12,756 nucleotides of DNA from Paracoccaceae bacterium (lineage in GTDB: Bacteria > Pseudomonadota > Alphaproteobacteria > Rhodobacterales > Rhodobacteraceae): positions 1-12,756 of the forward strand of contig PXES01000204.1 of NCBI GenBank assembly GCA_003564655.1, written 5' to 3'. The position numbers were made by a program, and so were the translations under genes. A model generated the notes under the pieces. It saw nothing but the letters and a program-made list of their open reading frames with translations. It did no database searches and was not told the origin of the DNA. Shown piece after piece: positions 6,780 to 12,756 of the stretch (position 1 is the stretch's first letter; every line of letters starts with the position of its first letter).

Positions 6780-7403
6780 TCAGCCGAGGGTCCGGGCACG
6801 CGACAGGAGGCCCGAAGGCAGGGGGGCGGCGCTGGCCCAGACAAGCTTCCCCTGCCCCGCGTCCGCCAGCGCCACGCCCGAGGCATGATCGCCCTGCAAC
6901 AGCGCCAGCCGCCCAGCCGCCATCGGGCCCAGATGCCGCATCAGCAGATGCGCCGAGGCCGAGGCCCGGGGCGCCGGTTTCCAGATCACCCCACGCCCGG
7001 AAAGGCCGATCAGCACCTCGCCGATCCGCAGAAGCGGCATGTCGGCTGCGGTCATAAGCACCACCGGTGCATTGCCCGGTGGCGGGTCTGGGATCAGGGC
7101 CGGCGCGCGGGCATCATCGAAACCTTCCTCTGCCCGAAGCGCCGCCAGGGGTTCGGCCAGCGCCGCCAGCGCCGCGCCCATCGCCCCGGCCGGTGCCGGC
7201 GTGCCGGCCTGCGCCAGATCGCTCAGCGCGCGGGTCACGTCCGGGGGCTCGGCACAGACGATCTGCCCGAAGCGCGCGCCCGAAGCGCGGTGCACCGGCA
7301 GATGGCGTTGCGACAGCGGCACGCGCCAGCGCCCGCCGGTGAAATGGGTGAACAGCCGTTCGTTCAATTCGGCAATGAAAAGCGCATCCATGGTGGTCAG
7401 CAT
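6780..7403 (-). CDS. Truncated aldehyde dehydrogenase-like protein (N-terminal part only), cassette copy A
   Basis: The 207-aa frame resembles the first 200 or so residues of the aldehyde dehydrogenase superfamily. It has the opening FTGGRWRVPLSQRHLPV (family style: FIGGxWxxPxSGRTLPV), a PPDVTRAL segment, and a Rossmann-type stretch GVIWKPAPRASASAHLL with LALLQGDHASG. It stops where the catalytic domain should begin, so the active-site Cys and Glu are absent and no dehydrogenase activity is expected. The start at 7403 (MLTTMDALF) is conserved in the broken second copy (MLAAMDAFF), although no ribosome site is visible. ATG 7391 is an alternative. Base and codon composition look coding. It may be a remnant or a retained NAD-binding-like domain. 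It converges on ppk2. Confidence 0.5.
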   Translation of the reverse strand: MLTTMDALFIAELNERLFTHFTGGRWRVPLSQRHLPVHRASGARFGQIVCAEPPDVTRALSDLAQAGTPAPAGAMGAALAALAEPLAALRAEEGFDDARAPALIPDPPPGNAPVVLMTAADMPLLRIGEVLIGLSGRGVIWKPAPRASASAHLLMRHLGPMAAGRLALLQGDHASGVALADAGQGKLVWASAAPLPSGLLSRARTLG

Positions 7404-7461
7404 AGGGGCTAATGCCTGCGGCTCAAACCCTGACGCCGCGCCACGAAGCGCCGGCGAGGGA

Positions 7462-7666
7462 CTATTCCCCTGCCATTCGGACCAGCAGCGTTTTCAGCGG
7501 TACCGCCTTCGCCCGGGCCAGTGACAAGGCCAGTGACAAGGCCTTCAGCCAGCGCAGCGGAAAGCCCATGTCGGTGCCGACGTTCGGCAGGATGATCGAA
7601 GCAGAGATCGGCACTGACGGGAATGGCGCCGATGGTCAGCCCGGTCAGAACGCGTGGCTTCAGCAT
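7462..7666 (-). pseudogene. Frameshifted DUF2798-like small membrane protein, cassette copy A
   Basis: The start MLKPRVLTGLTIGAI matches MLKLRILTGLIMGTI of the intact copy at 10509-10721. Near 7617-7623 there is one extra base relative to copy B, and the frame collapses into DLCFDHPAERR. In the next frame the homology resumes as VPISASIILPNVGTDMGF and PLRWLKA, ending at a TAG at 7462. The segment also carries a 12-bp tandem duplication (GCCAGTGACAAG at 7517-7528 and 7529-7540) that copy B lacks. Both lesions support decay. The 543-bp gap between the ALDH-like start and the ELWxxDGT start contains this remnant and the FNR-type promoter; I see no other gene. Confidence 0.75.
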
Positions 7667-7849
7667 TGCATGCTTCCCCATGGCGCGGCTCTTGCCGTCT
7701 GATAGGGCTTGCGCGCGCCCATTGCGCCTTCAGCCATGCCGGGCCAACTCCGTGCAGCCGGAACGGGTTGAGCCTGCCACGCAGCATCCCGGACAGGCAT
7801 CGACAACTCGAAACAGACCCGCACCGGGCCCGGCCGGGACGCTTGCATA

Positions 7850-7891
7850 TTGACCAGGATCAAAGCCCGTCACGCCGACGCCTGCTAGACT
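7850..7891 (+). promoter_or_regulatory. FNR/CRP-type box and candidate -10 of the first ELWxxDGT gene
   Basis: TTGACCAGGATCAA at 7850-7863 matches TTGAN-N4-NTCAA on both sides. TAGACT at 7886-7891 is centred 32 bp after the box centre, the same spacing as upstream of the Rrf2 gene. The box ends 83 bp before the coding start at 7947. Copy B has a related box at the corresponding place. Confidence 0.6.
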
Positions 7892-7946
7892 CTGCAATAG
7901 GTCGCAGCCCGACAGTCAAGGACTGGCACCAGCAAGGGGGGATTAC

Positions 7947-9983
7947 ATGACCAGGATCCTTTTCGCCGGCGAGAGCAGCACCAGCGGTGTCGAATTGTGG
8001 ATTTCTGACGGGACAACCGAGGGGACGCGGTTGGTCGCGGACATCAGCCCGGGCGCCGCAAGCAGTTCGCCGGCCAACTTCGCGCTTCTGGGCGACGGCA
8101 GGGCGGTCTTTTCCGCCATCACCCCCGGCGAGGGCCGCGAGCTGTGGGTCAGCGACGGCACGCCGCAAGGCACAACCATGGTGCGGGACATCGCCGAAGG
8201 CCCCGCCAGCAGCTTTCCGCATACCATGACACCGCTTGCCGACGGCCGGGTCCTTTTCGTCGCCGACGACAGGCAACACGGGATCGAGCTTTGGGTGACC
8301 GACGGCACCGAGGACGGCACCACCCTGCTGCACAACATCCGCCCCGGCGGGATAGGCAGTGGCCCCAACCACCTGACGCCGCTGCCCGACGGCCGGATCC
8401 TGTTCCGCGCCGATGACGGCACCCACGGGCGCGAGCTCTGGGTCACCGACGGGACCGAGGACGGAACCCAGATGGTGATGGATATCAACCCCGGCCCGGG
8501 CCACAGCGACCCCCTGCGCGAAAGCGGGGTGCTGGGTGACGGGCGCATCGTCTTTGCGGCCAATGACGGCACGCATGGCAGCGAACCCTGGGTGACCGAC
8601 GGCACGCCGGAGGGCACGTTCCTGCTGCACCCCATAAACCTGGGCGCCCATTCCAGCGCGCCGTCTTCCTTTCTCCCCCTGGGCGACGGTCGGCTGCTGT
8701 TCTGGGCGCATGACCCCTGGGCCGGGCGCGAGCCGTGGATCACCGATGGAACGACGGATGGCACCGAGCGGCTGATGGACATCGCGCCCGGCCCGGATGC
8801 ATCGGCGGTGCTGGTGCAGGGAAGGACCCCTCATGCGGCCCTGCCCAATGCACGCCTGGTGTTCGCCGCCGACGACGGCACGCATGGCTCGGAACTGTGG
8901 ATCACCGATGGCAGCGCGTTCGGCACCAGGCTGGTGGCGGACATCAACCCCGGCCCCGCCGCCTCGCGGCCGGCTTTCGCCAGCCACGGCACGACCGACG
9001 CGCGGATCGACGGGCGCGTGCTGTTTGCGGCCGATGACGGAACGCATGGGCGGGAGTTGTGGATAACCGATGGCAGCGCCCCCGGCACGGCGATGGTCAG
9101 GGACATCAACCCGGGCCCGGCGTCTTCCGGGGTCAGCCGGCTGACCGGCCTGCCTGACGGGCTGGCGATCTTCACGGCGACCGACGGCACCCATGGCGAG
9201 GAACTCTGGGTGACCGACGGTCTGCGGGACGGCACCCGGATGCTGGCTGACATCGTGCCCGGCGAGGGCTCCAGCAGACCGCTGGACCTGACACCGCTGG
9301 AGGACGGGCGCGTGCTGTTCAACGCGCTTGGCACCGATCCGGGGCGTCACCTGTGGATCACGGACGGCACCGAGGACGGCACTTTCCAGCTGCACGAGGC
9401 CGGCACGGTTTCCGATGGCCTGGGCTTTCACCTGATCGAACTGGGCCCCCTGCCGCCAGTCACCGTCGCCGGCCAGATCACCGGCCAGTCCGGCGCCCCG
9501 CTGGCCTTTGTCGAGGTCAGCTTCGTCATCGACGATGTCACCCACGGCCCGATCATGACCGATGCCGCCGGCGCCTTCAGCATCGAGGCGCCGGGCGGGG
9601 CTGAAGGGCGGCTGGAATTCGCACGCGCCTGGCAGGAGGGCGATCCGCAGATCACCGCCGCCGACGCGCTTGACGTGCTGCGCCTGGCGGTAGGGCTGCA
9701 CCCCAGCTGGGGCCCGGCCAGCGCGCATCACTACGTCGCCGCCGATATCGACAGGGATGGCACGGTCACCGCCGGCGACGCGCTGGAGGTGCTGCGCACC
9801 GCCGTGGGGCTGCCGGCCGAACACCAGCCGGGCTGGGTGTTCCTCGATGCCGGGGCCGATCTGTCCGGCATCGGGCCAGGCAGCGTAAACTACGAGACCG
9901 GCATCGCCGTCGCCGCGCTGGGCGGCGACATGGATTTCGGCGTCAATGCGATCCTGCTGGGTTCGATGCAGGAGCACGCCTGA
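7947..9983 (+). CDS. ELWxxDGT-repeat protein with dockerin-like C-terminus, cassette copy A (678 aa)
   Basis: Ten repeats of about 49 residues carry the ELWxxDGTxxGT core, with Trp at 18, 67, 116, 165, 215, 264, 318, 372, 421 and 470. Each continues as a DINPGP-type turn and a GDGRVLF-type strand, so a beta-propeller-like fold is plausible. Repeats 5 and 6 have EPW; 7-9 have DGS or DGL. Residues 505-560 look like a carboxypeptidase-regulatory (prealbumin-like) domain (VTVAGQITGQSGAPLA, TDAAGAFSIEAP). Residues 567-622 hold two dockerin-like segments: DPQITAADALDVLRLAVGL, without a full calcium loop, and ADIDRDGTVTAGDALEVLR, with one. No signal peptide is visible, because repeat 1 begins directly at the N-terminus. 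AAGGGGGG at 7934-7941 fixes the start. The cellular role is unknown; a cell-surface or secreted protein is the likely guess. Confidence 0.88.
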   Translation: MTRILFAGESSTSGVELWISDGTTEGTRLVADISPGAASSSPANFALLGDGRAVFSAITPGEGRELWVSDGTPQGTTMVRDIAEGPASSFPHTMTPLADGRVLFVADDRQHGIELWVTDGTEDGTTLLHNIRPGGIGSGPNHLTPLPDGRILFRADDGTHGRELWVTDGTEDGTQMVMDINPGPGHSDPLRESGVLGDGRIVFAANDGTHGSEPWVTDGTPEGTFLLHPINLGAHSSAPSSFLPLGDGRLLFWAHDPWAGREPWITDGTTDGTERLMDIAPGPDASAVLVQGRTPHAALPNARLVFAADDGTHGSELWITDGSAFGTRLVADINPGPAASRPAFASHGTTDARIDGRVLFAADDGTHGRELWITDGSAPGTAMVRDINPGPASSGVSRLTGLPDGLAIFTATDGTHGEELWVTDGLRDGTRMLADIVPGEGSSRPLDLTPLEDGRVLFNALGTDPGRHLWITDGTEDGTFQLHEAGTVSDGLGFHLIELGPLPPVTVAGQITGQSGAPLAFVEVSFVIDDVTHGPIMTDAAGAFSIEAPGGAEGRLEFARAWQEGDPQITAADALDVLRLAVGLHPSWGPASAHHYVAADIDRDGTVTAGDALEVLRTAVGLPAEHQPGWVFLDAGADLSGIGPGSVNYETGIAVAALGGDMDFGVNAILLGSMQEHA

Positions 9984-10222
9984 AGCACGCTCCCGCCTCG
10001 GCCCAGCACGTCACTGCAGCGCCGACAGGTGCCGGCATGGGCGTGCTGGCCCATGTCCGGCAGAATTCGCCAGCGGCGCGCGCATTTCTTCCCTCGGCAC
10101 GTTCGAAGATCACGCCCACGCCCTTCATCCAGGGCAGGCAGAAGGCTTCGACCGGGATCGGAACGCCGGTCAGCGCCGCGCCCGAGGTGATGCAGATATC
10201 AGCCAACTCGACCGTCTTCGGT
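9984..10222. other. Unassigned junction sequence between the two cassette copies
   Basis: This sequence follows the first ELWxxDGT stop and has no visible counterpart in copy A. On the minus strand it is an open continuation of the ALDH-like remnant (ELADICITSGAALTGVPIPV, then AFCLPWMKGVGVIFERA), with a coding look but no family I recognise. It may be a fragment of another gene joined to the remnant at the duplication or deletion point. I see no promoter, RNA or repeat here. Confidence 0.4.
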
Positions 10223-10450
10223 GCCGCCAGCACCGCGCCCATCGCCCCGGCCTGCGCCAGATCGATCAGCGCGCGGGTCACGTCGGGTGGCTCGGCACTG
10301 ACGATATGCGCGAAACGCGCGCTGGAGGCCCGATGCACCGGCAGATGGCTCTGCTACTGCCCGGCGCTTGCCAGCGCCCGCCGATGAAAGGGGGGAATAC
10401 CCGCCCGCTCAGTTAGGCGCCTTGAAGAACGCGTCCATGGCGGCCAGCAT
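10223..10450 (-). pseudogene. Broken aldehyde dehydrogenase-like remnant, cassette copy B
   Basis: The start MLAAMDAFFKAPN runs into TGA at 10409-10411. Further on, another frame shows FIGGRWQAP, a typical ALDH opening. After a shift, the segment HRASSARFAHIVSAEPPDVT matches HRASGARFGQIVCAEPPDVT of copy A. Copy B also lacks 18 bp (six codons of the TPAPAG region) that copy A has. There are thus at least one stop and frame changes, so no product is expected. The frame from HRASSAR onward remains open to 9943 but leaves the homology near 10223. The 525-bp gap between the first ELWxxDGT gene and the DUF2798 gene holds this remnant and the unassigned junction sequence. Confidence 0.7.
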
Positions 10451-10508
10451 GGAGGCGATCTACCCCGGCTCAAACCATGACGCCACGCCACGAAGCGCCG
10501 GCGGGGGA

Positions 10509-10721
10509 CTACCCACCCAGCCTTTCGGCCCAGCGGCGGGCCAGCGGGCCCAGCAGGATGGCCAGCGGCACCGCCATCGCCCAGGCCAGCGCCCAGGCCT
10601 TAAGCCAGCGCAGCGGAAAGCCCGCGTCGAGGCCGGTGTTCAGCAGGGTGATCGACCCCGAAATCAGCACCGACAGGATGGTGCCCATGATGAGCCCTGT
10701 CAGAATGCGCAGCTTCAGCAT
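10509..10721 (-). CDS. DUF2798-type small membrane protein (70 aa), cassette copy B
   Basis: This is a two-helix membrane protein of the DUF2798 kind, function unknown. Helix 1 is about residues 5-27 (RILTGLIMGTILSVLISGSI), then a turn with NTGLDAGFPLRWLKAW, and helix 2 about 40-60 (ALAWAMAVPLAILLGPL) with a basic end (ARRWAERLGG). These match the family pattern G..(x)FlxxWlxAwxxAwxxAxPxxxxxxP. The ATG at 10721 has GGGAAGG upstream with about 5 nt spacing. The frame extends upstream to 10931 but those residues are not conserved in copy A. The gene is divergent from the second ELWxxDGT gene and shares with it a 305-bp region containing an FNR-type box. Confidence 0.78.
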   Translation of the reverse strand: MLKLRILTGLIMGTILSVLISGSITLLNTGLDAGFPLRWLKAWALAWAMAVPLAILLGPLARRWAERLGG

Positions 10722-10917
10722 CGTTGCCTTCCCCGTGGTCCTGTCCCGGCCGCCGCATCGAGCGGCCTGCGTGTGTCTGATTGGCTCCAGGCAGCGCAAG
10801 TCCGCCCCGCTTGAGCCGAAAAAACTGTCTCGGCCTGCCATATACCATCCCGTCCCGGCGGCAACACCGCGAAAAACCTGTCCGACCGCGGTCAGCAACG
10901 GCGTAGCGCGTTGAACG

Positions 10918-10931
10918 TTGACAGGGGTCAC
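10918..10931 (+). promoter_or_regulatory. FNR/CRP-type box of the second ELWxxDGT gene
   Basis: TTGACAGGGGTCAC fits TTGAN-N4-NTCAA with one mismatch, the last base. It lies about 95 bp before the coding start at 11027, close to where copy A has its box. The hexamer expected 32 bp downstream is poor (AATCTA at 10954-10959), so this promoter looks weaker or uses other contacts. The 305-bp region 10722-11026 between divergent genes holds this box; nothing else clear is seen. Confidence 0.45.
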
Positions 10932-11026
10932 GCCTCATGCTCTCATCTTTTCCAATCTAGAAAGAAGATCCGGATCCTGCATCCCTGATCACCCGAGGCC
11001 GGCAGTGCGTTTTTGGGGGGAAGGAC

Positions 11027-12756
11027 ATGGCCAGTCTGCTTTTTGCCGGCCGGACCGATGAGCATGGGATCGAACTCTGGGCGTCGGACGGAACCACCGA
11101 GGGCACCGCCCTCTTGATGGACATCAACCCGGGCGCGGCGAACAGTCGCCCCTTAGGCTTCACGCTTCTGGGCGACGGTCGCGCGGTCTTTGCCGCCACC
11201 GATGACGAACACGGGCGCGAATTGTGGGTCAGCGACGGCACCGCCCGCGGCACCTTCATGGTGAAGGACATCAATCCCGGCGACGCCAGCAGCGATCCCT
11301 TTCACCTGACCGCCATGGACGATGGCCGCGTCCTGTTCCACGCCAACGACGGCACCCACGGGTTCGAGCTTTGGGTGACCGACGGAACCGAGGCCGGCAC
11401 CGTGATGGTGCGCGACATCAACCCGGGCCCCGCCCATGGCGGCCCCATGGACTTCAACCCGCTGGGCGACGGCCGCGTGGTCTTCCGTGCCATCGACGAA
11501 CCGCATGGGCGCGAGCTGTGGGTGACCGACGGCACCGAGGACGGCACGCAGCTGGTCAGGGACATCTACCCGGGCCGCGAAGGCGGCGCATCCTTCCTGT
11601 TCGCCGTTCTTGATGAAAGCCGGATCGTCTTTACTGCAAATGACGGCACGCATGGCAACGAACTCTGGGTCAGCGATGGCACGACCAATGGCACATTCAT
11701 GCTGCGGGACATCAACCCGGGCCCCAACTGGGGGGCGCCGAATTCCCTTCTGCCGATGGGTGATGGCCGCGTGCTGTTTGTAGCAGATAACGGCACGATC
11801 GGGCGTGAACTCTGGATCACCGACGGCACCAGCGACGGCACCGTGCTGGTCCGGGACATCAACCCCGGTCCAGGCAGCATCTCCACCCATATCACGATGG
11901 GAGAATTCGGGAGGCTGCCGGACGGCCGCGTGCTGTTCCCTGCGGTGGACGGCACGCATGGGTCCGAACTCTGGGTGACCGACGGCACCGAAGCCGGCAC
12001 CGCGCTGGTCAAGGACATCAACCCCGGCCCTGGTTCATCGAATCCGATCTTCACCTTTCGCAACACCATCGACGGCCAGATCGACGGGCGCGTGCTGTTC
12101 TCGGCCGATGACGGCACGCATGGGCGCGAGTTGTGGATCACCGATGGCACCGAGGCCGGCAAACGGTTGCTGAAGGACATCAACGAAGGCGGGGCGGACA
12201 GCTTTCCCAACAGTTTCGTCACCCTGGCGGGCGAGCGCGTGGTGTTTGTCGCCGACGACGGCATCCACGGGCGCGAACTGTGGGTGAGTGATGGCACCGA
12301 GGCCGGCACCCGCCTGCTGGTCGATACGGTGCCCGGCGCGCAAGGCGGCTCACCGCGGGACCTGACACCGCTGAGCGACGGGCGGGCAGTATTCACCGCG
12401 GCACATGAAGGGGCGATGGAAACCGCGTTGTGGATCACCGACGGCACCGAGGCGGGCAGCTACCTTCTGCAGGCCGAGGGATTCAAGGGCAACACCGCCG
12501 CCTTTCACCTGATCGAACTGGGCGATGTCGCGCCCGGCGACACCGAACACCGCCTCGGCGGGCAGATCACCGACCCGTCCGGCGCGCCCCTGGCTGCGGT
12601 GACCGTCACCTTCGAGGGCGATCAAGTCACGCATGGCACCACGTTAAGCGATGCCACCGGCGCCTTCAGCATCGAGGCGCCGGCCGGGGCGGCGGGGCGG
12701 CTGGAATTCGCCCGCGCCTGGCAGGAGGGCGATCCGCAGATCACCGCCGGCGACGC
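11027..12756 (+). CDS. ELWxxDGT-repeat protein, cassette copy B (partial, runs off the right edge)
   Basis: The visible 576 codons begin MASLLFAGRTDEHGIELW and stay open to the end of the window. Ten repeats have Trp at 18, 67, 116, 165, 214, 263, 316, 370, 419 and 469, in almost the same register as copy A. The longer seventh and eighth units with their IDGRVLF insertion are included. The ELW core is better kept than in copy A: nine units read ELW and the tenth ALW. The prealbumin-like domain follows (GGQITDPSGAPLAAVTVTF, SDATGAFSIEAP), and the dockerin-like tail begins at DPQITAGD where the window stops. No signal peptide is seen. A GGGGGGAAGG tract ends 2 nt before the ATG, with its G-run at useful distance. 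The paralogy to copy A is certain; function is unknown. Confidence 0.88.
   Translation, partial: MASLLFAGRTDEHGIELWASDGTTEGTALLMDINPGAANSRPLGFTLLGDGRAVFAATDDEHGRELWVSDGTARGTFMVKDINPGDASSDPFHLTAMDDGRVLFHANDGTHGFELWVTDGTEAGTVMVRDINPGPAHGGPMDFNPLGDGRVVFRAIDEPHGRELWVTDGTEDGTQLVRDIYPGREGGASFLFAVLDESRIVFTANDGTHGNELWVSDGTTNGTFMLRDINPGPNWGAPNSLLPMGDGRVLFVADNGTIGRELWITDGTSDGTVLVRDINPGPGSISTHITMGEFGRLPDGRVLFPAVDGTHGSELWVTDGTEAGTALVKDINPGPGSSNPIFTFRNTIDGQIDGRVLFSADDGTHGRELWITDGTEAGKRLLKDINEGGADSFPNSFVTLAGERVVFVADDGIHGRELWVSDGTEAGTRLLVDTVPGAQGGSPRDLTPLSDGRAVFTAAHEGAMETALWITDGTEAGSYLLQAEGFKGNTAAFHLIELGDVAPGDTEHRLGGQITDPSGAPLAAVTVTFEGDQVTHGTTLSDATGAFSIEAPAGAAGRLEFARAWQEGDPQITAGD

Larger units (their letters stand above)
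7162..9983 (+). repeat. Tandem segmental duplication, copy A
   Basis: This segment contains the ALDH-like 5' half, the broken DUF2798 gene, an FNR-type box and the first ELWxxDGT gene. It aligns in the same order and orientation with 10223-12756. Matched points give offsets of 3061 (7162 and 10223), 3047 (7444 and 10491) and 3080 (the two repeat-gene starts). Confidence 0.85.
10223..12756 (+). repeat. Tandem segmental duplication, copy B (open at right edge)
   Basis: This is the counterpart of 7162-9983: ALDH-like remnant, intact DUF2798 gene, FNR-type box and second ELWxxDGT gene, in the same order and orientation. The nucleotide match is obvious in the ALDH and DUF2798 parts, for example the shared block CGAAGCGCCGGCG at 7444 and 10491. 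It is very high in the last 98 bp of the window. Confidence 0.85.

Noticed and set aside
7545..7787. Small minus-strand frame over the DUF2798 remnant as a separate gene
   Set aside because: It only reads one shifted frame of the broken DUF2798 copy. Comparison with the intact copy explains the sequence fully.
7860..9977. 705-codon open frame on the minus strand across the first ELWxxDGT gene
   Set aside because: It is exactly antisense to a clearly coding repeat gene. Its His/Gly/Ala/Asp-rich repetitive translation mirrors the repeat codons and the high GC, and it has no independent family features.
11153..12447. Long minus-strand open frames across the second ELWxxDGT gene
   Set aside because: They have the same cause as in copy A: antisense of a GC-rich repeat array, where stop codons are rare in some frames.
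7947..12756. Repeat array considered as a CRISPR or satellite
   Set aside because: The roughly 147-bp periodicity comes from protein repeats in one open frame, with variable bases at third positions and no unique spacers between identical repeats.

Overview
The window looks like chromosomal DNA of a GC-rich alphaproteobacterium, most likely of the Rhodobacteraceae/Paracoccaceae group. The reasons are the strong GC bias at third codon positions, FNR-type boxes (TTGAN-N4-NTCAA), an NsrR-type Rrf2 regulator, the pairing of ndk with an ABC-F ATPase and a MarC protein, and a dispersed intergenic element (TCATCTTGC...GAAATAC...GGGG) that I associate with this group from memory. The left 6.6 kb is ordinary housekeeping and accessory-core sequence. 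The right 6 kb is a duplicated accessory cassette.

Region 1 (1-4640): an FNR-type box precedes an Rrf2/NsrR-like Fe-S regulator (268-789, +). It meets tail to tail a membrane-anchored retropepsin-like aspartic protease (786-1385, -). Next come a MarC-family membrane protein (1531-2148, -) and, just upstream of it, an ABC-F ATPase (2197-4044, -). The ABC-F gene is divergent from ndk (4210-4632, +).

Region 2 (4640-6780): ndk converges on a probable two-gene minus-strand operon of a TfoX C-terminal-domain protein and a small lytic transglycosylase lipoprotein. A polyphosphate kinase 2 gene diverges from that operon. Its reading frame is broken by an in-frame amber codon at 5836, but the whole catalytic core remains open from an ATG at 5878. 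Both convergent junctions (ndk/transglycosylase and ppk2/ALDH-like) carry GC-rich perfect hairpins plus one copy, in opposite orientations, of the same intergenic element.

Region 3 (6780-12756): an approximately 3.06-kb cassette is present twice in tandem. Each copy has, left to right, an N-terminal aldehyde-dehydrogenase-like fragment (-), a small DUF2798-type membrane protein (-), an FNR-type box, and a large ELWxxDGT-repeat protein (+). The decay is reciprocal: copy A keeps the ALDH-like frame but has a frameshifted DUF2798 gene, while copy B keeps an intact DUF2798 gene and has a broken ALDH-like frame. Both ELWxxDGT genes are open. Their ten repeats align one to one and lead into a carboxypeptidase-regulatory-like domain and a dockerin-like Ca-binding tail. 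The second gene runs off the right edge.

How it may work together (inference): FNR-type boxes stand before the NO-sensor regulator and before both ELWxxDGT genes. In two of the three cases a TAnnnT hexamer lies exactly 32 bp downstream of the box centre, which is the class II FNR geometry. This suggests the repeat proteins belong to a low-oxygen or denitrification regulon. No RNA genes, insertion sequences or CRISPR arrays were seen.
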